64,000 nucleotides of DNA from Blastocladiella emersonii ATCC 22665 (lineage: Eukaryota > Blastocladiomycota > Blastocladiomycetes > Blastocladiales > Blastocladiaceae). Below are positions 10,273 through 19,958 of the stretch, piece after piece. Where the stretch lies: contig JANHCV010000006.1 in assembly GCA_025594325.1 (NCBI GenBank), positions 1,364,001-1,428,000 on the forward strand, given 5' to 3'. Both the position numbers and the translations under genes were made by a program. Under the pieces are notes generated by a model, which made no database searches, was not told where the DNA came from, and saw only the letters and a program-made list of their open reading frames with translations. The first letter of the stretch is position 1. The number at the start of each line of letters is the position of its first letter.

Positions 10273-11117
10273 CCAGAGTCACGTGACGTTCAACTCGGGC
10301 CGCGCCGCCCGCTTGAGCACGCGCCGATCCACCCCTGCTGCGCCTGCACATGAATGTCTCGAGCAGCCACTACCTGCAATGCACTCGGGAGGCTCTGATG
10401 TACACGTTGGTGGGTCGGATGAATCGAATAGTGTCCCTCGGGGCAAACGGGTCGGCGGCAGCATGCTGCACGGCGCTGCGCCCCCCGTTGATGTATCCAA
10501 ACTTCGCTGGTTGTCTTTGCCATGACTGAGCGCACAAGATGATTCAGGTAGAATTGGGTTTTGAGCTGGCCCAGAACCCACGTCGCAACGCATCGCGGCC
10601 CAACCATGCGCGGCATGGCGTTGGCTCACTTTTGATCCCATTCAGCGACTCCCGTGAGCCGTGAGCCCCGATCTATGTTGCTGTCTATTCGCGAGACAGA
10701 TTTCTGGCGGCTCAGCGCGACACGGTGCATGGTTACGCGCCCTCTAGTGCCACCACTTCCGCCAATTCTTCGCTGTATGTTTTCCAAAGAATCCGGAGGC
10801 CTGTTTTGTATCGACAGTCTTTACCGTTACGATGCCCAGCGGCCAACGTAGATGTTCGGAGCGGCGCACCTCGCTGTCCAACGCCTTGCCAACATGCAAA
10901 TCAGTCCTTGAGCTTTAAAGGCGCTACTCGTCTCTCCTCTGTAATCTTCAGCTTGATTCCATGTCGTGGTGGCACCAGGGCGCGGCTTGCTCACTTCTTG
11001 CACGAGGCGCCGTCCCGCATACACAACTTGACGTGCCCTAATTCTCCGCCGGGTACTGTAACTGATCGTTTTCGACTTGCTTTCCGCACTCGTGTTCTCC
11101 AACTCGGCTTTTTTTAG

Positions 11118-13110
11118 CTGCAGCGCGAGTACAAGCGCAGCGGCAACGCTCACGCGCTCTTCCTCTTGCTGGCCAACCTCGTCGTCGTCAAGGACGTGCA
11201 GCAGATTTCCGTGCCCTCAGTCAGCGACAAAGCACAAGCGGCTTGCGTCGCGCACTACGACGCCACGGTCGTAAAAACACGCACGTTCGTCACCGCCGCC
11301 AATGCCATGTGAATTCGCAGGAAGCTCGTGTCTGCCCCGCGCCAGCTGCTGGCGCTGACGGCGATGCAGCCGCTACTCGTTCTCCGAGAGCCGATGCCAG
11401 CCGTGGTCCGCGACTACTACCACGTGAACTACGAGCACAGCATTTTCAACGGCCTTGGTCTTGTCCCGCCAGACGCGTCGCGCCACTCCGCGTGACTGGC
11501 GCGTACTTTGACACGGACGCGCTTCGTGTGCCCCACGTAGCGCAGATCAGCACTCTGGCTGATGGTGCAGCGCACGCCGAGCGCCGCAGTGGTGGTAGCA
11601 TGTCGGCGACAAGAACGAGGACCGCCATGACAATTGCGGGCCGCTGCTCAAGCCCAAGTTTGCCATCGCCGTACTGGTTCTTCTTTGGCCTGATCCCGGC
11701 CGTGTTCGTCTGCCTCACATCTGTGGAGGAGGCGCCCGTCGCGCTGTACCAGGCCATCGCCATGCTTGAGGTCGTAATGGGCAGCGGCAGTCTCTCGCTC
11801 TGCTCTCACTTCATCATCTAGGACGGCCATCTGCATCTCGCGGACCTCGTGCTCCCCGACATGACCGCCGCGTAGCAGTTTCGCGTCGTCTTCATCCCGC
11901 CCTTCACCCCGAACCAGCAGGTGCTCTCGCGCGCAAGTTTCCTAAAGCATGCGCTGACGTCGCCATTGACACGGAGCACGTCCCCGCTCGGGCCGCCAAT
12001 CTCGCAAGTGTTGAGGAGACGGACGACGTCGTTGCGACCCGCATCCTGCAGCCCGCCACCGCGGGGCTCAACGAGCTCAATCTCGTCGGCGAGGCGGTCA
12101 ACCGCTTTCGCCACGGCGTTTTGGTCACGGTCACGGCCATGGTCGCAGCCACCGCCAATCCTGTTCCCTCCTCCACGTCGTCCACGGACGCCGCCGCCGC
12201 CGCTGGACCAGCTCATGCCCATACGACGATAGCGAGGCGATCCACCGCGTCGCGCACCCGCTCGAAATCGACTATTTCGGAACGCACCACGATACGGTCG
12301 GCTCGTTTGACAAATTGGACGTTTCGCGTTCGTGGCGAGAGAGAGAGAGAGCGGGCCGGCTCAAGCGGCAGGTCGAGGGGCGCCGACGCGTGTGAAGAGC
12401 AGCGCCCAGATCTTGCACCCTCACCCACACACGCATCCACCCGCTCGTGCAGCCGACAGCGAGGACGACAACGACGACCCTGCTGATTTTGCTCTCGGTC
12501 ATGAAAGTGGGGAGCGCCGCGACGCCCGGCATCGCGACCGTGAGGAGGAAGGTGAGGATGAGCAGCAACAGCAGCGCCATGGCCACGCCGTCGCAGCCGC
12601 TGAGGATCGCCAAAACGCGCGCGTGGTCGTCGACCCCGTGCCGCTCGAGGTGCACGGCACTGCACCGAGCCCAGCGGAAAGACATGGAAAAGGAGATGGT
12701 GGAGCTGGCGATGAAGGTAATGGTGGGAAGAGCGGCGACGTTCCGCTGGTCAACGAGGCGTACGCGGTTCGCCAATTCGGTCAGTACCTGCACCTTTACA
12801 AGGAACTCTCGCTCGCTGGTTCCTTCCCGCGCGACTCTTTCCGTGGGGATTCTGCGGTTGCAACTCGGAACTCGACCAGCGCTACCAGGCCTCCTCGGCC
12901 GAGGCGCACTGCGAGCACCTGCTCCACCTCAGCGATTCGCAGCGCGTCGGGTTCATCCTGTTCGCCTTCGACCACGTGCGCACGCAGCGCCTGACGCAGA
13001 GCGTCCGCCTGTGCGTGCGGAGCCTCCTGAACACGCGGTCGCGGCCGCAACCATCTCCCAGGAGGAGCTCCTCGCGGCGTACGATGTGTGCGCCAAGCAG
13101 CAGCTCGCCG
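11118..13110 (+). pseudogene. decayed gene of unknown identity
   Basis: Several stretches in different frames have host-like codon use and plausible protein sequence, broken by stops and frameshifts. One runs from a TTTTTAG acceptor-like site at 11117 through HALFLLLANLVVVKDVQQIS to an in-frame TGA near 11311, and continues after it (VVRDYYHVNYEHSIFNGLGL). Others read DGHLHLADLVLPDMTAA (near 11822, ending at a TAG), ARILQPATAGLNELNLVGEA-like sequence near 12030, VNEAYAVRQFGQYLHLYKEL near 12750 and SDSQRVGFILFAFDHVRTQR near 12940. Together they suggest one multi-exon gene that has lost its function. I cannot name the family, and separate origins for the pieces remain possible. Confidence 0.35.
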
Positions 13111-14067
13111 CGTAGCGTCCAGAAGCTCGACGTGGCCAACGTGCAGGCGTCGTCGCCGCTGCGGCCTGATCAGTTGCAGCACGACACGGCGTCGACTCCC
13201 GCGGCCAGCACCGACCGTGGTCGCGTTGCGAATGAGGGTCCGCCGCCGTGCCCTGGTCCGCCACCAAGTTTGCGAGGACCGCGTGTTGTTGACACGATTT
13301 CAGCGACCCTCACTCACGCGCAGACGAGCAACAAGGAGCGAAGGCTGTGCGGCCAGTGCGTCACGGTGCTCGTGAAGACGCTTGACGCTTGGCCACCCAT
13401 ACCTGCAACGCTCGCTTGCGCTGCTCATCTCGGCCAATGGTAAGCACGCTGCCGTGGAACTTGCAGCAGTCGCTGGAGACAGACGTTTGGGTTGGTCGTG
13501 TAGCGCGATGCCAAGCTCCTTCTCAAAGTGACCCAGAGCAGGCACTTGATAAAACCGTATATTTGACGGCCATCTCAGTCTCAGCTGTCCGTCAAGCTAA
13601 CCATGGCCGGTGGGCTTCCAGCCCTCCTCATGGCGTGGGACGCAAGCGGACGCGAGCTGGCCCGTCATGGGAATACTATGTCTTTCACGGGCTTCACCTG
13701 AAATTGGGCACGGCCGTCATGCCTGCGGTCGGCGACTCGCGCGACTTGGCGGAACTGCCCTTCAACGACACTACGGCCAAGTCAACGTCCAGGTCGATGC
13801 CTGACGCGGGCGTACTCGATTTTCCCGCTCTCGATGTCGGGGCAGCCTCGCCGGCAGCGGGCTCGATGAGCGTCGTAACGACCGTCCGCGTTCCAACAGC
13901 CGTAGTGGACTTGAAGAACCTAATGCGGACCGTGGCGTGACTGAACAAGCAAAACGGAGCAAGGTCGGGAGCCCACAGGCCTCGAGACTGACTCTGTCAG
14001 AGATGTACTCCCAGAGTCGTGCGTTCACCGTGTCAGGGAAGACGTAGCAGGCGTGCAAGCACTTGGA

Positions 14068-14106
14068 GACGCGTCGATCAATCACGTGAGCCTTGCGAGA
14101 CACTTT
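14068..14106 (+). repeat. dispersed motif, copy 2
   Basis: GACGCGTC, 6 bp, CACGTGA, then GCGAGACACTTT. It lies 80 bp beyond the stop codon of the broken tail-anchored gene (which reads leftward and ends at 14186). Confidence 0.75.
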
Positions 14107-14185
14107 CGACTCTCAAGCTGCAGCGGGTCCCTACTCGCTGAAATGCACTCTCTTGCTGCCAATCGAGCACGGAACTAGTTTCAAC

Positions 14186-14735
14186 TTAATTAACACGTTT
14201 ATGTACATTGTAGTAAACTAGCACGCCAAATACCAGAACAAGTAGAGCACCTGCGAACAAGGTGCGATTAGTGTACCGTTCGATAGTCTGAGCAGCAGCC
14301 TCAGGGGCCGTGCTTTTGCTGCAGCTGCAGCTGCAGCTACGGTCTGACTTGGCCATTGCAGCCAGCGCCAGCATATACCCGCGCTGTTCATCAAGCTGGG
14401 ATTGGAGCGCAAGTGCAGCGCGTCGCAGCTGGTTCACGTTTCGGCTGATAACATTGGAACACGGGGACTTGAAGGGTTTTCGGTTCGGCTTTCTTGCTGT
14501 CACGTACGACTTGAGGCGAACTTTCCGTGGCTGTCGCACGTTTGTCGAGATGTCGCCAATGCGATTATCCTCGTGCCCGTAATCCTCGTGCCCCTTTCCC
14601 GCGTTATAGATGTAGTATTGAGGCTCCGGATTGGTTATCGTTCGAGTTGCGGCGCTGGAGAGAACGTTAGACTCGGTCAGGGTGTTGTTTGCCTTGATTT
14701 CTGTCCCGCGAAAATGGTCCTCGGCTAGCTTGTGG
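14186..14735 (-). pseudogene. tail-anchored orphan protein member 2, main part, separated from its start by a hAT element
   Basis: This frame is open from the transposon end to a TAA at 14186 but has no usable ATG. Skipping the transposon and one copy of the 8-bp duplication joins it in frame to an ATG at 18178. The uninterrupted gene would encode 187 residues, close to the 207 of member 1. It holds a PEP tripeptide, the motif RKPFKSPCSNVISRN (member 1: RKRFKSPWSRVVHQN), a helical middle, a Ser-Cys repeat, and a C-terminal hydrophobic helix (TLFAGALLVLVFGVLVYYN) ending KRVN. Apart from the insertion no lesion is seen. The gene has therefore been broken recently or only in this copy. An internal GTG at 14539 would give only 117 residues and would drop the conserved N-terminal part. 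Confidence 0.8.
14728..14735. repeat. target-site duplication, left copy
   Basis: GCTTGTGG directly abuts the left transposon end and is repeated exactly at 18157-18164. Eight bases is the length made by hAT transposases. Confidence 0.95.
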
Positions 14736-14752
14736 TAGAGGTCTCCATGGAT
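14736..14752 (+). repeat. left terminal inverted repeat of the hAT element
   Basis: TAGAGGTCTCCATGGAT, identical over 17 bp to the reverse complement of the right end at 18140-18156. Confidence 0.95.
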
Positions 14753-14935
14753 CGTGTGGCTTGGCTTGGTTTGGATCTGGATCCTGTGGATCAGTGGGAG
14801 TTCACCGCCCCCCTCCCGTAAAATCTAACCCCCATCTATGAATACATGACTTGATGCATTAAGGATGATATTCGCGGGAGAATCGACGGGCGGGGTCAAA
14901 ATATGTAGATGTGCCCGTCCTTGCGCTCGCCCTGC

Positions 14936-17900
14936 TCACGCATCGCCGCGGAGCTCCATCTCCTCGATCTCGCCCTCGCCCTCGTCGTCCTCCTCGGCCT
15001 CGGTCATGCTGGTGTGTCGCATGTTCTCGTAGAGAGGCCCCATCTCGATCCCGAGGAACTCGGCGTGCTCCAGGAACGGCTTGAGGAGGACAATCGACTC
15101 GATCAGGTCGTCCTTGAGCTTGCCGCGGCGGGAGGAGACGATGCGACCCGAACGGCTGAAGAGCTACACGCGCGAGCGCAGCACGGTCAGTTTCGCACGC
15201 GAGGACGGTGTGCGTGCAGCGCGTGCGGGCGGCGCGCGCGGGCGGCGCGTGTGGGCGGCGCGTGTGGGCGGCGCGTGTGGGCGGCGCGTGTGGGCGGCGT
15301 GGGAGTGGATCGTACCCGCTCGCTTGAGACCGACGACGCTAGTATACAGAGATACCGACGCGCCAGACGCGCGATGGTCGGGAACTTCTCCTCGTTGGCG
15401 CGCCAGAAGGCGAACGTCGCGTTCTCGACCTGGTCGATCTGGCCGTCCGAGATCTGCTGCGCGAGGCTCTCGACCGTGCTCTCGTAGTACTGCAGCTCGC
15501 GCGCGCAGGCGCTCACGGGGTGCCCGCCAGACGCGTCATGCGCAGGTGCCTGCACCGACGGCGGGAACGCGCCGCGAATGTTCGCGGCGTTGCTGAACGA
15601 CGGTTTACTTGAAACCACAGGCGCCGAAGTCGTAGCATCAGCAGGTTTCCCCTCCATCTCCTCCAGTACGCTACACGGCGCAGCTCCGACGTCAGTGATC
15701 CTTGACGCGGAGAACGGTCGCGATGAGTACCGCGCGCGCAGAACCTGGACAGCGTGGTTCACCTCGACTTCGGGAGTGCCACAGTGCTCGCGGGGCATGT
15801 ACGCAAGGGTCTTGAGGCCGCCCTCGTACGGGTCGAGGAAGAAACAAACGGCGGCATTGTGCTGGATGGTGCCCCAGTACGCCATCAGTTTCGCGTACAT
15901 CAAACGTGCCGCTTCCGTGAGATCGGGCGAGTACGACTCGTCGCCTATCGAGGCGCGAAGCTCGCCGGCGAGCTGGAGATAAATAGTAGCCGCGTGCGAC
16001 ATGGTGACGTAGCGCTCGCCGGACACGACCGTCGTGGCTACGCGCGAGTACTCGTCAGTCCTCCAAAAACAAGGCCGCGCGAAAGAGACGCACCGTCCTG
16101 GAACGGTCGAAGCAAGCCTATGACCTGTGCAACCGTGTCCCAATCGGGGGAAGAAATGGGATCGAACCGCTCAAGCGAGATGAGCTCGTCGACGCGTCCG
16201 CGCTGCCTGAAGAAGACTTCGAGCAGCCGCAAGGTGCTGCCCCATCGGATTTCGATGGCCTTGGGCGGAAGCGTCGCGGAAACCTCGTTCACGATGGCTT
16301 TAAAGTCAGCTAGAACCTTGGGCGAGTTCCGGATCTTAGTGCCCAGCTTGTGGAAGAGCTCAAGGAGTCCGTGAAGCGGGCTATGCTTGCCGAATCCGGC
16401 CTGGACGACCAAGTGTAAGCAGTGCGCGACGCAGCTGTTCCCAAGCTGGACGGGCGAGTTCCCGTTCTCGGCCAACATTCCCTCGAGTTTCTCGATCGCA
16501 GCGGTGTTGTTGCTCGCATTGTCGAGGGTGATGCCAATGACGTGGTCGATAAGTCCGTACTGGCGCATGGTGTCGAACAGGCTCCTGGCAATCAAGTCGG
16601 CCGTGTGAGGCGACGGCGCGGGCAAGAAGGCCAGCGGAAGCGCGATGAGATTCCAGTTGCTGAGAATCGTGTGTAGCGTGATGGCCATGTAGGACCGATG
16701 CCCGTGGGTCGAGGTCCAAATGTCCGTCGTTAGGGCAACAGTCTCGCCGACCCGGCCACGGGCGTTCGCGGTCACAAACTTGTTCACAAGCGTGAAAAGA
16801 GCACAGACCCAGCGGCGTAGGGTTGGTGGTGAAGGGATCGGGAAGCCAGGACACGCGTTGCGCATGAAAAAGTGGAAGGCTTCCGTCTCGACGAACGTGA
16901 GCGGATACGCGTCGTTAACGAGAAGTCCAACGAGCCCACCTCGAATGTTAGGAAAGTTCGGAACCGGCGCAGCCGCTGGTTCAGTGCTAGCAGCCGTGGC
17001 CCCAGCGGCAGCAGCGTTTTGCGCTTTCAAGGTGAGATTTTCGGTATGCACGCGCCTCAAGTGCTTGGTGAGATTGAATGAGCCGGACGGGTTGACCTTG
17101 CCAGTGGCGTCAATGTTTCCAATCTTGTAGTCGATGTCACAGCTGTCATAGTTGCATCGCGCGCGGACCTCGCGGACCTCGTCGCGCTCGGAGATGTAGA
17201 GCGAGAACCGTTCGTACAAGGCTCGGTTGTTCGCACCTCGGAGGAAAAGCTCGACCGGATCTTCCACAGCCGTGCCAGCAGTCACGGCCGAAATCACGCC
17301 TTCGACAGTCGCCACCTCGCTCGCAACGTCGCTCGAGGCATCCAAGTCGGGAGAGATTTCGCCCGTCGAGATGGCGGAAGCAGCAGCGGTAGTCGACGCC
17401 AAAGCCGCGGCGATAGAGGGCGAGGCCGCCGAGGCACCAGCGGAGGTCCCGGAAGCGCGAGGCGAGGACGCGGCGGGAATTGCGCCCATGGGCGGCAAGA
17501 AACCGGCCAAAGCGTTCCCGTGTCCGACCTTTTGTGCGTGGCGGCGAGGCGCAGTCCGAGGTTCCGGAGGAGCGGGCGTGACGAGGCGTCGTTTCTGCGC
17601 GGGCGGACCATTCTCATCTGCAGGTGGCTCGACGCGTCGTTTGTCCGGCTTACGAGGGGCTGCGGCAGCAGAGGAAGAAGAAGCGAGCGCTGCACCGTGC
17701 ACCGTGCCTTGAGGCGAAGCGAGGGGAGGCGAAGTGGCAGAAGACGCGCTCGAGGGAGCGGTTCCCGCGGTCGCCGACGCGGCGGGGCCGCTCGAGTTAC
17801 GGCCGGTCGTGCGGGCCTTCGCGCCAGCAGGCTTCCCGGCATGCGAAGGTGCACGAGGAGCACTCCCAGCGGCACTCGAAGCATCGGGAGCGGCAGCGGG

Positions 17901-17975
17901 AGGGTCGCGCGATTGAGCGCCAGAGGCCCGAATGCGCGCGGACCGGCGCGCGGGTTCGGGCTGCATAGGATTCAT
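14936..17975 (-). CDS. hAT transposase with BED zinc finger
   Basis: Three exons, 17975-16094, 16037-15316 and 15163-14936, encode 943 residues without a stop. Intron 1 (56 bp) has GTGCGT/GCGTAG ends; intron 2 (152 bp) has GTACGA/GTGTAG ends and holds a minisatellite. Order of parts: a Pro/Ala/Ser-rich basic N-terminus; a BED zinc finger at about 255-315 (cysteines in ARCNYDSC, histidines in LTKHLRRVH); the RNase H-like core with TDIWTSTHGHRSYMAI, the ITLDNASNN segment and CVAHCLHLVVQ; the join LRPFQD-ATTVVSGERYVT across intron 1; and the C-terminal dimerisation domain with FPTIARLARRYLCILASSVS-SER across intron 2 into LFSRSGRIVSSRRGKL. The intron placements restore the family signature exactly, which supports the model. 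It cuts and pastes the flanking element. Confidence 0.93.
15222..15302. repeat. GC-rich minisatellite inside transposase intron 2
   Basis: Four exact 13-bp units GGCGCGTGTGGGC, preceded by two diverged ones, lie wholly within the second intron of the transposase. Without the splice the reading frame would run into this repeat and end in Arg/Pro-rich sequence. Confidence 0.85.
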
Positions 17976-18068
17976 GTTGAGGGCTTAGAATGATGATTGC
18001 ATTCAGTGTTGCTTCATGGAGACCAACTTCTCGACGAGTGGAGGAGGGGGGAAGAAATCCGGCGCGTC

Positions 18069-18098
18069 ACAGCGATCCACAGCGATCCACAGCGATCC
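18069..18098. repeat. 10-bp subterminal repeat in the hAT right end (3 units)
   Basis: ACAGCGATCC is repeated three times head to tail, 58-88 bp inside the right terminus. Similar CTGTGGATC words occur at the left end, as expected of subterminal binding sites. Confidence 0.75.
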
Positions 18099-18139
18099 AA
18101 GCCACACGACGCGTCTGGATTTCCGGCAAGCCGCGAAAA

Positions 18140-18156
18140 ATCCATGGAGACCTCTA
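18140..18156 (-). repeat. right terminal inverted repeat of the hAT element
   Basis: The reverse complement reads TAGAGGTCTCCATGGAT, identical to the left end. Confidence 0.95.
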
Positions 18157-18164
18157 GCTTGTGG
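18157..18164. repeat. target-site duplication, right copy
   Basis: GCTTGTGG, an exact copy of 14728-14735, directly follows the right transposon end. Confidence 0.95.
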
Positions 18165-18178
18165 TACTGCGTGGGCAT
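18157..18178 (-). pseudogene. first seven codons of the broken tail-anchored gene (member 2)
   Basis: ATG at 18178 begins MPTQYHK and then meets the transposon. The frame continues correctly at 14727 on the far side. This is the stranded 5' piece of the gene described at 14186-14735. Confidence 0.8.
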
Positions 18179-18554
18179 TTTGGTCAAGCTTGGGACTGCA
18201 CATTCGAGAGTGAATGAAGGAAGTGGTGTACTTTCAAGTGACAAGGGGAGGGGGAAGGAGACCGGACGGTTTTAACAGGGAGTCGGTTCCGTGCTTGAAA
18301 CAGATGCCAAATGCACATGCGCACTCAAGTTTTGACCGGCGGTCATTAGTTCATTTTGAACGAGGGAGAGCATGTCAGTGAGTGCACACATAGGATGTAT
18401 GCAGCCGCCATCCGTTGCGGCCCTGCGGCGCTCGCTGCGGACGCGTCGATCTATCACGTGACAGCTGCGAGACACTTTTTGATCTCGCCCGCCGACGCGT
18501 CTGCCTGGCGCTCAACACGAAAAACGTGATTCAAGCAAATTAAATTCTTCATCA
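18179..18554. other. stranded promoter region of the broken gene, with dispersed-motif copy 3
   Basis: This stretch held the upstream region of the tail-anchored gene before insertion and is also the 3' flank of the Gag-like gene. It contains the motif copy at 18440-18477 and a second GACGCGTC at 18493. No TATA box is obvious. Confidence 0.4.
18440..18477 (+). repeat. dispersed motif, copy 3
   Basis: GACGCGTC, 5-6 bp, CACGTGA, then GCGAGACACTTT. It lies 78 bp beyond the stop codon of the leftward Gag-like gene. Confidence 0.75.
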
Positions 18555-19958
18555 TTACATAAACGCGGCGTTGAAGCGACCCTGCTCGTTGAGCGGGTGA
18601 GCCGACTGCTCGAGCGGGAGGAACGACACGTTCACGGGGACCAAATAATCCGGCTGCGACGGGCCCGTCGACGATGGGGGCGGAGGCGCGTGTTCAGGTC
18701 GATGCGGCAGCGCGAAAGAGGGTTTCGCAGTGGAGAGCGTCTTGTTGCCCCTGCGAGTGCGCTTGTTCGCAGGAGGTGCAGTTGACGACGCTGACGCTTC
18801 GTTGCGAGCGCGGCGGAGATGAAAGCACTCGTCGGTCGCATGGTTGAGAGCGTTCCGGTTCTTTGGTTCGGGAAGCCGGATGCAGTGAGAGCAAGGAGGA
18901 CGCGCGCTCGCATCGGTACCTGGGTATTCCACGGATTTGGCTGCCGCGACAAAAGTTGGAGCAGCTGCAGCCAAAGCTGGTGCTTCCTTACGAGCACGGC
19001 GGAGGCGCATGCAATCGTTGGTCGCATGATTACAAGAGTTTTGCTTTTTTGGTTCGGGTAGCAGAATGCAGTGCGAGCAAGGGGGACGCGGGCCCGGACC
19101 GGTGCTCGATTGGTCAACGGTCTCGGAATGGAGCCGCTTCTTGCTACTGCGCGAGTGGGGGAAGCAGAGTCCCGGGTGCCGAGCGATCATCAAGTCCGCT
19201 GAGTCGTCATTGAAGTGATCTTGGCCGAATTTCTCGGCCAGATCGGGCGCGTGGGTCGCAACGGCATGTAAGAAGTGGCCCTTCACAATCATTTCGAGCT
19301 GGTGCGCGAGTGCAATATCGACGTCCGTAACAGGACCACTGACCGGTGCTGCGTCAGCTCGGTCCACAAACCGGCGCAGGAGCTGCTTGCTGCGAGCGAG
19401 GTAGCTCTCGAACGATTCACCCCGTGCGGGAGCGCTGCCAAAGAACTCGTAGCGCCACTTGATAAATTCAGGAGGCGCCATGGTGAAGTGGAGGAACAAC
19501 TCCTTGGCCTTGTCCATCGAGAAGGTATTGGGCGAAAGAATCAGGCCCGAGATGAACTGCCACAAGTCGGCGAGGACGTAGGGCTGCATGCGCGCAAAGC
19601 AGGCGGCGCCGTGAATACCGACCTTGTTGCATTCCTGCACAAAAGCGTCGAGAAAGACGAGCGGGTCATCGACGCGGTTGGGGCCGCCCGCGTGCAGCGA
19701 GGGCGTGCTGATCGAAAGCGCGACGGGGGCGGCGGAAGCGGTCGGCGAAGGCGGGTCAAGCGCGGCAAGCAGCTTCTTGGCCGAGAGAAACGAGTCGACG
19801 AGCTTATCCTGCGTGTCGCGAAGCTCCGCCGTTCGAACGTCGTCGCCAAACGCCGCCTCCTGCTCCCGCAAGTTGGCCTGGATCTGCTGCTTCCAGTGTT
19901 CGACGATGCGCTGGGCCGAGTCGTACACCGAAGCGTCTGAATGACCAGGGGGCAACAT
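18555..19958 (-). CDS. solitary retrotransposon-Gag-like protein with two zinc knuckles
   Basis: A single intact exon encodes 467 residues. Residues 1-75 are helical (AQRIVEHWKQQIQANLREQE). Residues 95-245 read like the capsid-type domain of LTR-retrotransposon Gag (DPLVFLDAFVQECNK, FFGSAPARGESFESYLARSK, FVDRADAAP). Two copies of a CxxC-x13-H-x4-C knuckle follow at about 293-316 and 357-380 (CSHCILLPEP...HATNDC and CSHCIRLPEP...HATDEC), evidently a tandem duplication. No protease, reverse transcriptase or integrase follows and no LTRs are seen. It is therefore either a gag stranded from its pol genes or a domesticated gag. Persistence of a full frame with a TATA-like box about 255 bp upstream favours a kept gene, but a recent stranded copy is possible. 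Confidence 0.75.
   Translation of the reverse strand: MLPPGHSDASVYDSAQRIVEHWKQQIQANLREQEAAFGDDVRTAELRDTQDKLVDSFLSAKKLLAALDPPSPTASAAPVALSISTPSLHAGGPNRVDDPLVFLDAFVQECNKVGIHGAACFARMQPYVLADLWQFISGLILSPNTFSMDKAKELFLHFTMAPPEFIKWRYEFFGSAPARGESFESYLARSKQLLRRFVDRADAAPVSGPVTDVDIALAHQLEMIVKGHFLHAVATHAPDLAEKFGQDHFNDDSADLMIARHPGLCFPHSRSSKKRLHSETVDQSSTGPGPRPPCSHCILLPEPKKQNSCNHATNDCMRLRRARKEAPALAAAAPTFVAAAKSVEYPGTDASARPPCSHCIRLPEPKNRNALNHATDECFHLRRARNEASASSTAPPANKRTRRGNKTLSTAKPSFALPHRPEHAPPPPSSTGPSQPDYLVPVNVSFLPLEQSAHPLNEQGRFNAAFM

Larger units (their letters stand above)
9888..14185. other. gene-poor stretch with decayed coding fragments
   Basis: These 4.3 kb contain no intact gene that I can support. They hold an imperfect tandem repeat at 10160-10272, a decayed gene on the plus strand at about 11118-13110, a further broken frame around 13600-13940 and the second dispersed-motif copy at 14068-14106. 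The GC and codon pattern shift every few hundred bases, as expected of accumulated fragments. Confidence 0.45.
14736..18156 (-). mobile_element. complete hAT-family DNA transposon, 3,421 bp
   Basis: The element is bounded by perfect 17-bp terminal inverted repeats, TAGAGGTCTCCATGGAT, whose first bases fit the hAT consensus. It is flanked by an exact 8-bp duplication GCTTGTGG. Subterminal sequences at both ends share GTGTGGCTTGG and clusters of GTGGATC-type words, typical transposase-binding repeats. It carries one gene, a hAT transposase without visible lesions (14936-17975). Perfect ends, perfect target duplication and an intact transposase suggest a young, possibly active copy. It sits between codons 8 and 9 of the tail-anchored gene and in the same orientation. 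Confidence 0.95.

Noticed and set aside
14310-14728. Plus-strand frames over the broken tail-anchored gene
   Set aside because: The minus-strand frame carries the FKSP motif and membrane helix shared with member 1; the plus frames share nothing.
15187-15315. Arg/Pro-rich C-terminus of the transposase if intron 2 is not spliced
   Set aside because: It consists of translated minisatellite; splicing restores the hAT signature and a normal C-terminus.
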